This document shows positions 57,701 through 64,000 of a DNA stretch of 64,000 bases, piece after piece. The stretch comes from Lodderomyces elongisporus (lineage: Eukaryota; Ascomycota; Pichiomycetes; Serinales; Debaryomycetaceae). The position numbers and the translations under genes were made by a program. Each line of letters starts with the position of its first letter. Positions within the stretch are counted from its first letter, which is position 1. A model generated the notes under the pieces. The model was not told where the DNA came from. It saw only the letters and a program-made list of their open reading frames with translations, and did no database searches. The stretch spans positions 2,604,001 through 2,668,000 of the forward strand of contig NC_083674.1 of the NCBI RefSeq assembly GCF_030384665.1. Direction: 5' to 3'.

Positions 57701-59149
57701 ATGGCCGCTATCTCCAGAAGAGTACGTGCCCTCGTTGATCTTGCTACTGTAGTAGCCATATGTCTCAACCTTTTTGTTTATTTATACCCAGACATTCTCA
57801 ATGATTCCAAGCAATGTAACTGGTCAAACACTAAACCCTTGCAATCAAAATACAAGTTTTTAAACAATAACAACATCCCGCAGAAGATCTTGCAACCACT
57901 TTTATTCAACTTTCCAGAGCTTCGAGAGAGCCAACCTATTCATAACGATAGCGAGATTCACATGCTTTTATTTGGTGATCCACAGATCAATGGAAATTGG
58001 CCACTGACCAAATATATAAAGAGACTCGATAATTATGGCAACGACTACTACTTGGGCCATATCTACGATCGAATGTCCAAGAGATTGAACCCATCACATG
58101 TTGCAGTTATGGGAGATCATTTCTCAAGTCAGTGGATCTTGGATTCAGAATTTTATAATCGAACATATAGATATGTTGAACGATTATTCACTCGCGACAA
58201 AGAGTACAAGCAAAATGTTCTTGACACGTATCAAAGACACGAAAATTACGATTGGAACCGTTGGTTAGAAGATGAAATGGCAATGGACCCAATGCACAGA
58301 TTCAAATCCAGAGTTTATGAAAACGTTTATGACTGGATCCACCCGGAAACGAAGGAAGCCAATTTTCAAAACCCTTTGTTTATTAATCTTACTGGAAATC
58401 ATGATATTGGGTATAGTGGTGATGCTACTTGGCAACATATGGCTAGGTTCCATCACTTATTTGGACAGAATAACTATGTCATCAACTATAATCGGGGCAC
58501 AGAAAGGGAGTGGAGAATTGTGGTTCTCGACTCTTTAACTTTGGAAGGACCTGCATTGCAACCAGAATTTGTCAACTTTACTTGGTCCTTCTTGCACAAT
58601 TTAAGAGACGTTGAGAATCCAAACTTTAAAGGATCAACAATATTACTTACGCATATACCAATGTATAAGAAAGAAGGTTTATGTCGTGATGGACCTGAAC
58701 ACAGATACTATATCGACAATGAAAGGGAACCATACAAAAATGGTTTATTGAGATCGCATAACCACCTTGCATACAACACTACGCAAGAAGTGATGAATAT
58801 TGTATTTCCCAACGCCGACCAGAATGGTATCATCCTCACTGGGCATGATCATGAAGGGTGCGACGATTGGTATCATTTTGTTGATGACGAATGGGTGGCA
58901 TCAAAGAATAAAGTTCAGCAATTTGCCCCCCATTCTCGCAAACCAGTTAGAGAAATTGTTGTGCGGTCAATGATGGGTGACTACGATGGACAAACGGGTA
59001 TACTCACAGGAGAATTTGATGGCCATTGGAGTTTCAACTTTACTTATTGTTCATTCACTGTACAGCATTGGTGGTGGGCAAGCAAAGTATCTATGCTTAT
59101 TGCAATCTTTTTACAATCCTTAATCAGACTCCATGCATTGTGGAACTAG
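57701..59149 (+). CDS. Membrane metallophosphoesterase, TED1/CDC1 family (GPI ethanolamine-phosphate remodelling)
   Basis: A 482-residue ER membrane protein. TM1 is at about 11-29, then a lumenal calcineurin-like phosphoesterase domain: GDPQI, MGDHFSSQW, LTGNHDIGYSGD, LLTHIPMY and LTGHDHEGCDDW supply the metal-binding Asp/Asn/His residues. A C-terminal hydrophobic helix (about 462-480) follows. In S. cerevisiae, Ted1 and Cdc1 remove ethanolamine-phosphate from GPI mannoses and help p24-dependent export. The compact size and layout suggest TED1 (473 residues), but CDC1 (491) is not excluded. Confidence 0.85.
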   Translation: MAAISRRVRALVDLATVVAICLNLFVYLYPDILNDSKQCNWSNTKPLQSKYKFLNNNNIPQKILQPLLFNFPELRESQPIHNDSEIHMLLFGDPQINGNWPLTKYIKRLDNYGNDYYLGHIYDRMSKRLNPSHVAVMGDHFSSQWILDSEFYNRTYRYVERLFTRDKEYKQNVLDTYQRHENYDWNRWLEDEMAMDPMHRFKSRVYENVYDWIHPETKEANFQNPLFINLTGNHDIGYSGDATWQHMARFHHLFGQNNYVINYNRGTEREWRIVVLDSLTLEGPALQPEFVNFTWSFLHNLRDVENPNFKGSTILLTHIPMYKKEGLCRDGPEHRYYIDNEREPYKNGLLRSHNHLAYNTTQEVMNIVFPNADQNGIILTGHDHEGCDDWYHFVDDEWVASKNKVQQFAPHSRKPVREIVVRSMMGDYDGQTGILTGEFDGHWSFNFTYCSFTVQHWWWASKVSMLIAIFLQSLIRLHALWN

Positions 59150-59454
59150 AGATTTAGATGTTTTTTTTTCCTTACTTTATTTTTGCAAAAATGGAAAAGC
59201 AAAGCTCTGACGAATATGGACACAGATACATGCATAGACACAGAAAGGCACTTATACATACAATACTTTCTTAGACTTATTTATACAAAAAACAATTAAA
59301 CAAAATTTCAATTCTTTTCTTCTTTTCGCTTTGTTTCTTTTTTTTTTTTTATTTTTTTTCAGTTTTGCTTTTCTTTTTTTGGAAAAATCGGGCTCAAAAA
59401 CTCATCTAGCATTTGCTATTATAGTTTTCTAGAACATTGTAAGCAGTTCTTATG
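59150..59454. other. Convergent intergenic region TED1-DOT5
   Basis: 3' ends of two convergent genes; T-rich tracts at about 59337-59360. Nothing else is seen. Confidence 0.65.
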
Positions 59455-60414
59455 CTAAATTTTTTCTTCAGCGTCTTTGATTGCGTCTTCAACTACTTGG
59501 TCTACTGGACCTTTTGCACTATCAGCACCCTCAGTCTCTGCTGCTGCTTCTTTCTTTAAATTGTCGTACTCCCCAGTTGCAGCCTTGTTTTCAACATCCT
59601 TTACAGCATCTGAAACAATAGGATCCTTCAGCGTAGCATCATCTTCAACATCTTCTTCGTAACCACCATTCTCCTGAGCTCCCACTCCAGCTTCTGGTTT
59701 CAAAGTTGCGGCATCACCAGCATCAGAGTCTTGGCCATTAGCAGTTTTGGTATCCTTTTCAGCACTAGCTCCATCCTCTTTACTTCCATTTTCTTCACCT
59801 TCTTCAGCAATGTACTTTTCAATCTCTTCTTTAGCACCGTCAATACTTTGCTCTGGTGATATTTGTATTTTCTTTACAACCAATGCACCATCTTTGAAGA
59901 TCCAGTGTGATCTCTTTGTACCAGTTGGTTGCTTTTTAGCTCCCAAGACTCCAATCAATTCTTTCTTTGGATCACTCAACAAATCATACTCAGCTCCCTG
60001 TTTGGTTTGGAAACTCTTTTGTGCTTTTGGTTCATCTGCGGAAAGTCCAAATACGGCAACATTGTTATCGTGAAGAAATTTGTAATTCTTTTGGAATCCG
60101 CACACTTGGCGTGTACAACCTGGGGTTGAAGCTTTTGGGTAAGCAAAAATTACGACATATTTATGGTCTGCAGCTACGGAAGAAAGGTTAACTTCTTTGT
60201 TATCCTGATTCAACAAAGTGATATCAGGAATGTTGTCGCCAATTTGAATCTCACTGGAGTCTTCACTATAATCGGCAGCAGAAGCGTTGGTTTTTTCATT
60301 GCCATTACTTTCCACCTTAGCTTTCTTCACTGGTGGCTGAGTAACTGTGGCGGGCTCTTCTTGCGTTGTACTTGATCTTGAGGCAACTCTTGCTGAACGG
60401 CGTAATTCGGTCAT
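59455..60414 (-). CDS. DOT5: Nuclear thiol peroxidase (PrxQ/BCP type) with acidic C-terminal extension
   Basis: A 319-residue peroxiredoxin. The N-terminus (MTELRRSARVASRSSTT, then PPVKKAKVES) is basic with an NLS-like KKAK. The PrxQ core is about 50-205 with AYPKASTPGCTRQVC, giving peroxidatic Cys100 and resolving Cys105 (C-x4-C). S. cerevisiae Dot5 ends soon after this core (215 residues). Here about 110 further residues follow, rich in Glu, Asp, Ala and Lys. The frame is open 23 codons upstream without ATG; the start is 60414. Family role is alkyl-hydroperoxide reduction and telomeric silencing; the extension's role is unknown. Confidence 0.92.
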   Translation of the reverse strand: MTELRRSARVASRSSTTQEEPATVTQPPVKKAKVESNGNEKTNASAADYSEDSSEIQIGDNIPDITLLNQDNKEVNLSSVAADHKYVVIFAYPKASTPGCTRQVCGFQKNYKFLHDNNVAVFGLSADEPKAQKSFQTKQGAEYDLLSDPKKELIGVLGAKKQPTGTKRSHWIFKDGALVVKKIQISPEQSIDGAKEEIEKYIAEEGEENGSKEDGASAEKDTKTANGQDSDAGDAATLKPEAGVGAQENGGYEEDVEDDATLKDPIVSDAVKDVENKAATGEYDNLKKEAAAETEGADSAKGPVDQVVEDAIKDAEEKI

Positions 60415-61842
60415 GATTGATTTGATAAAGATGACTTTAGTAGTAGTTTTTAGGGAAATAAGAGTTTTTAGTTGTATTCTCAAAAGAATTGAATAACAAC
60501 AGTACTAATGATAATTATAATAATAATAATAATTACAATAACAACAATTAAGATAAAAAGATAAAAAGAAGAAGAAGAAAAAAACAGAGAGAGAAGGGAG
60601 GAGAGGAATAGAAATGTGTCGAAATATATTACTGTTGAGAGCAATTTGAAGATGAGGAAAAGTGTGGAGTAATACCGAAACGAAACGAAACGAAAAAAAA
60701 TAAAAATATATATATAAAAAAAAGGAGGCAAGTTCTGGAAAATTTCATATTACATAATACAATAGGGGTTGAGATTATGACAAAGACAGAGGTTGAGACA
60801 AAGGTTGAGACAGAGGTTGAGACAGAGGTTGAGAATTGGAATCCGGAATTTAGGACAAATTTTTTTTATTTTCCTTTTTTTAGGGGGGAAGAGAGAAAGG
60901 GGCAGAGGAAGATCGTGTAAGTACCGGTATACAGGTCGATATTACTCCTAAAACTAGATTCACCAAGAGCCTTTATAAACAGTTGCTCCAGGTTATGAAC
61001 GTTTTTGTGCACCCTCCGGCTTGCCCATCGCCCTTCCTTACCACTTGCTATCTGTCTTTGTCTCTACCTTTGTCTCCCTACCGGTTTCGTTGCTTCTATT
61101 GCTTGCGCAATTTAACTTCTTTTTTTCTTCATTTTCATTTTCTTTCTCTTATTTGAACTCTCCTCCCCCATCCCCCAGAAACACTTGTTCGTGATTTTTG
61201 GTAGTGGTAAGTAATAGTAGTATAGATGGTCGTGGCAATGGACGTGGCAATGGAATTGGCAGTTATTGTGGTGACTGAACTAGTGGTTTCCAAAGAATAT
61301 GCAAGGAGATGAATAATCTAATTTCGCAAGTAAGTATTAGAGTAAAATGACGTTCAGAATATAGGTCTTGGCTTGATCATGATTCTTTATCAGGTTGATG
61401 ATTTAGATTCCCAAGAAAGTACATTCAATAGTCAATTTTCAATTAACAAAAAAAAATAAAATAAAAGGAGAGGATAAAAAAGCAAGACGAAAAACTGATA
61501 CTGCGGTGAAATGCTTTATTGAAGTTGACAATTTTTTACTGGTTTCTACCCCCTTTGATGTCACTGTCTCCAGCCAAAACTCTCTTGCTCGTTGTACAAG
61601 GAAGAATTTGTGGTGGTAGTTCTAGTGGTAGTAGTAGTAGTAGTAGTAGTAGTAGTAAACTATCTCTTAGTATTTTGATTCTCATTTTTCTTTGCCTTTT
61701 CTCCTCTCACTACATAAACATAATAACAAAACCGCATTCTTTTTATTTTTTTTTTTTTTTTTTTAATTCTTTTTTTTTTTTTGAGAATAGAAAAACCACA
61801 CTAATTGCATCTTTTAATCAGTTGTAGCTACAGATCATATAT
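60415..61842. other. Divergent intergenic region DOT5/ESA1 (1.4 kb)
   Basis: Shared upstream region. It contains ATAATAATAATAAT at about 60511, a 12-bp minisatellite (60785-60832), imperfect GTGGCAATGGA repeats (61230-61262), a TAG repeat (61626-61656) and poly-T tracts at 61740-61780. No gene is supported; ORFs here are repeat-derived. Confidence 0.6.
60785..60832. repeat. 12-bp minisatellite, 4 copies
   Basis: Four copies of GACAGAGGTTGA, one with a single change (GACAAAGGTTGA), about 370 bp upstream of DOT5. Confidence 0.9.
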
Positions 61843-63399
61843 ATGCCCAGCACCGAGGACAAACCATCTACACAGAGTGGTGATAACACTCCAGCGGCTT
61901 CCCAGTCGATAGAAATCAAACAAGAAAGCGGCTCTTCCAGTAGCGATGAAGATCTTTTCAAAGTCGATGATATTCGGCTGGGCTGTAAAGTATACGTTTC
62001 AAAAGATGGCGAAGAAAGGCTAGCTGAGATTCTACAGGAACACACCAAAAAGGGAAGGAAAGTGTACTATGTGCATTACCAAGACTTTAATAAACGTCTT
62101 GACGAATGGATCGAGATTGATCGAATCAATTTCCGCAAAGCATTGATCTTACCACAGATTGCAACAGACGACAAGAAAGATACCAAGCAAAAGAAAAAGA
62201 CTAAGCTGAAGGCTTCGAAATCCAAAGATGGAAAATCAGCCACATCATCGAATGTACAAACACCCAAGGAAGATAGTGCGCCAGCAATGAATGAAGATGA
62301 AATGGATTTGGAGAATTTGAACGTTCAAGGTCTAAAAAGACCGGGCGAAGAAGTTACCAGAGAAGAAGAGATCAAAAAGTTGAGGGCTGGAGGATCAATG
62401 ACTCAGAACCACTCGGAAGTCGCTAGAGTGAGAAACTTGTCAACTGTTATTGTTGGCGAACATGTGGTTGAACCCTGGTATTTCTCACCATACCCAATTG
62501 AACTCACAGAAGAGGATGTGATTTACATTTGCGACTTTACACTATCATTCTTTGGCTCAAGAAAGCAATTTGAACGATTCAGAAGCAAATGCTCAATGAA
62601 ACACCCTCCAGGTAATGAGATTTATCGTGACGACAAGGTCTCTTTTTGGGAGCTTGACGGGAGGAAACAACGTACTTATTGTAGAAATTTGTGTTTGCTT
62701 TCAAAGCTATTTTTGGACCACAAAACCTTATACTACGATGTGGACCCATTCTTGTTCTACATCATGACCACAAGGTCCGAGCGTGGACACCATATTGTTG
62801 GCTACTTTTCCAAGGAAAAAGAGAGTCAAGACAATTACAACGTTGCATGTATTCTCACTCTCCCACAGTATCAAAAACGAGGATTGGGAAAAATTCTTAT
62901 ACAGTTTTCTTACATGTTATCTGCAGTTGAAAAGAAAGTGGGCTCTCCTGAAAAGCCATTGTCGGATCTAGGATTGTTGTCATACCGAGCGTATTGGACC
63001 GACACGTTGGTAAAACTTCTTGTGGAACGAAATAATCCATCTTTGTATCGAAAGAACAATCCACATTTAGAAGCCAATGATGATTTTGACCGCAGCACAC
63101 CACCTACATCAAGGAATGGCCATGGCCATGGTCACAATCACAGCAACGAAATCACAATTGAAGACATCTCAGCAATTACATGCATGACTACAACGGACAT
63201 ATTGCATACGTTGACTACACTTCAAATGCTTCGTTATTACAAAGGACAGCACATTATTGTTTTGACTGATCAGATAATGGTTTTGTATGAAAAGCTCATC
63301 AAGAAAGTAAGGGAAAAGAAGAAGCATGAGCTCAACCCAAAACTCCTCAACTGGACACCACCACAGTTTACAGCAAACCAATTGCGTTTTGGTTGGTGA
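61843..63399 (+). CDS. ESA1: MYST-family histone acetyltransferase Esa1 (NuA4 catalytic subunit)
   Basis: A 518-residue HAT that acetylates H4 and H2A within NuA4/piccolo NuA4. The chromo-barrel (about 44-100) includes GRKVYYVHYQDFNKRLDEWI. A linker rich in Lys/Ser follows. The MYST domain starts near 195: C2HC zinc finger (Cys230 onward, CSMKHPPG with Cys250 and His254), the autoacetylated Lys in YRDDKVSFWE (K265), the active-site Cys in NVACILTLP (C336), acetyl-CoA loop QKRGLGK (344-350) and the catalytic Glu in GSPEKPLSD (E370). A His/Gly insertion (GHGHGHNHSN) lies at about 428. The start is the first ATG after a stop-containing leader. Confidence 0.97.
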   Translation: MPSTEDKPSTQSGDNTPAASQSIEIKQESGSSSSDEDLFKVDDIRLGCKVYVSKDGEERLAEILQEHTKKGRKVYYVHYQDFNKRLDEWIEIDRINFRKALILPQIATDDKKDTKQKKKTKLKASKSKDGKSATSSNVQTPKEDSAPAMNEDEMDLENLNVQGLKRPGEEVTREEEIKKLRAGGSMTQNHSEVARVRNLSTVIVGEHVVEPWYFSPYPIELTEEDVIYICDFTLSFFGSRKQFERFRSKCSMKHPPGNEIYRDDKVSFWELDGRKQRTYCRNLCLLSKLFLDHKTLYYDVDPFLFYIMTTRSERGHHIVGYFSKEKESQDNYNVACILTLPQYQKRGLGKILIQFSYMLSAVEKKVGSPEKPLSDLGLLSYRAYWTDTLVKLLVERNNPSLYRKNNPHLEANDDFDRSTPPTSRNGHGHGHNHSNEITIEDISAITCMTTTDILHTLTTLQMLRYYKGQHIIVLTDQIMVLYEKLIKKVREKKKHELNPKLLNWTPPQFTANQLRFGW

Positions 63400-63467
63400 A
63401 GGTCTATCATCTATTACCTGACTAAAACAATCTATCCACTTTTTTGTCTAAATACAGTGTTTCATTG

Positions 63468-64000
63468 TCAACCTGCGTCAGCAGCATTTGCATTTGCATT
63501 TGCATTGACACTTGCATTGGCACTGACTTCGACTTCGACATCAACATCGACATCAACATCGGCATTGCCCCATATTTTTATACTCTTGTCGCCTCCACAT
63601 GTGATGAGTCTTAGCCCAGACATGTCGAAAGTTGAAGCGTAAATTGCAGCTCGCTCGGAACCGGGAAGGTTTGGAGCATATCCTGTTTGAAGCAACTTTC
63701 CCAGCGTGTATTCATAAAAATTCATTTTACCATCATCATAACCTGAGAACAATGTATTTGTGACAGGGTTTATGCTCATTGTATTGATGATACGGCTTGC
63801 TTGATCGTCATCGAATTCAAAATTGTTCAATAATTGCGCTTTTGGTAGAAGCCATTGCTTAATAGCCCCGCTTGAATCTCCAGATGCAAACGTATACTCG
63901 TCTGGATGTGCTTTCATTGCTCGAATACTTTTCGAATGATGAGTTATGGTGGTGAGACTTTTCTGGTTCCGCAAATCCCATAGTCGTATAGTGCCGTCCA
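63468..64000 (-). CDS. PRP46: Splicing factor Prp46 (PLRG1-type WD40), 3' part only
   Basis: The coding frame runs through the right edge of the window, so the 5' part is missing. About 177 residues are visible: the end of one WD repeat (DGTIRLWDLR), then THHSKSIRAMKAHPDEYTFA, SGDSSGAIKQWLLPKAQLLN, INTMSINPVTNTLFSGYDDG and ASTFDMSGLRLITCGGDKSI. This follows the C-terminal WD repeats of Prp46/PLRG1 (HHSKSVRAL, FTFASAS, IKQWKLP, LITAEADKTIK), a Prp19-complex component in the active spliceosome. The C-terminus is odd: after KIWG comes an alternating Asp-Val/Glu-Val and Ala-Asn tail built from 6-bp repeats. Confidence 0.88.
   Translation of the reverse strand, partial: DGTIRLWDLRNQKSLTTITHHSKSIRAMKAHPDEYTFASGDSSGAIKQWLLPKAQLLNNFEFDDDQASRIINTMSINPVTNTLFSGYDDGKMNFYEYTLGKLLQTGYAPNLPGSERAAIYASTFDMSGLRLITCGGDKSIKIWGNADVDVDVDVEVEVSANASVNANANANAADAG

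Noticed and set aside
61308..61340. Possible first exon of ESA1 (ATG followed by CAAGTAAGT donor-like site)
   Set aside because: No branch point or acceptor seen before 61843, and the ATG at 61843 gives a complete Esa1.
1..64000. Transposons, LTRs, CRISPR arrays, prokaryotic or viral genes
   Set aside because: No reverse transcriptase, integrase, transposase or long direct repeats are seen; CRISPR arrays are not expected in a yeast nucleus and none resembles one.

Overview
The window is about 64 kb of nuclear chromosome from a budding yeast of the CUG-Ser (CTG) clade, in the Candida/Lodderomyces group. Nearly every gene is an intronless ORF with a clear yeast orthologue. The AT-rich intergenic DNA carries many homopolymer and microsatellite tracts. 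In-frame CTG codons fall where relatives have Ser; in the dynamin gene, codons 387 and 827 both align with Ser of S. cerevisiae Dnm1. A tandem MNT1-MNT2 pair and a chitin-binding UTR2/CRH protein also fit Candida-type yeasts. The long gene-free stretches and abundant simple repeats make Lodderomyces elongisporus or a C. parapsilosis-group relative my best guess, but this is inference; no database comparison was possible.

Layout. 1-14.4 kb: six plus-strand genes, BRO1 (ESCRT/MVB), UTR2 (cell-wall transglycosylase), COP1 (alpha-COP), PPT1 (PP5 phosphatase), COA4 (COX assembly) and SCM3 (CENP-A chaperone). 14.4-29.4 kb: five minus-strand genes, AFG3 (m-AAA protease), an unrecognised 833-aa low-complexity protein, MNT1 and MNT2 (O-mannosylation), and an unrecognised probable mitochondrial protein. 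30.5-31.5 kb: MEU1 (methionine salvage). 31.9-42.7 kb: a nitrogen-nutrition block on the minus strand, with a POT peptide transporter, a Gap1-type amino-acid permease and a branched-chain aminotransferase. It is separated by two large gene-free gaps (2.5 and 3.8 kb). 43.3-51.4 kb: PRE3 (proteasome beta1), a membrane-anchored cyclophilin, an SF3B6/p14 splicing protein, OST1 and DNM1. 51.8-54.0 kb: two unrecognised proteins, one OB-fold-like by pattern and one with a C-terminal membrane helix. 54.1-64 kb: RML2, ATP5, a TED1/CDC1-family phosphoesterase, DOT5, ESA1 and the 3' part of PRP46, which runs off the right edge.

The genes are ordinary single-transcript eukaryotic genes, not operons. Functional links are loose: secretory pathway and wall (UTR2, COP1, MNT1/2, OST1, cyclophilin, TED1), mitochondria (COA4, AFG3, RML2, ATP5, DNM1), chromatin (SCM3, ESA1) and nitrogen use (peptide transporter, permease, BAT). 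Gcn4-type TGAGTCA sites upstream of BAT and GATA-type sites upstream of the two transporters fit the last group. I recognised no tRNA, rRNA, snRNA, CRISPR array, transposon or LTR.

Points most worth checking: a 39-codon uORF whose stop overlaps the COP1 start codon (TAATG); a 9-bp minisatellite that begins at the stop codon of the OB-like gene and is open in all frames; the 3.8-kb gene-free interval; SCM3 and the acidic C-terminal extension of DOT5; and several candidate microproteins.
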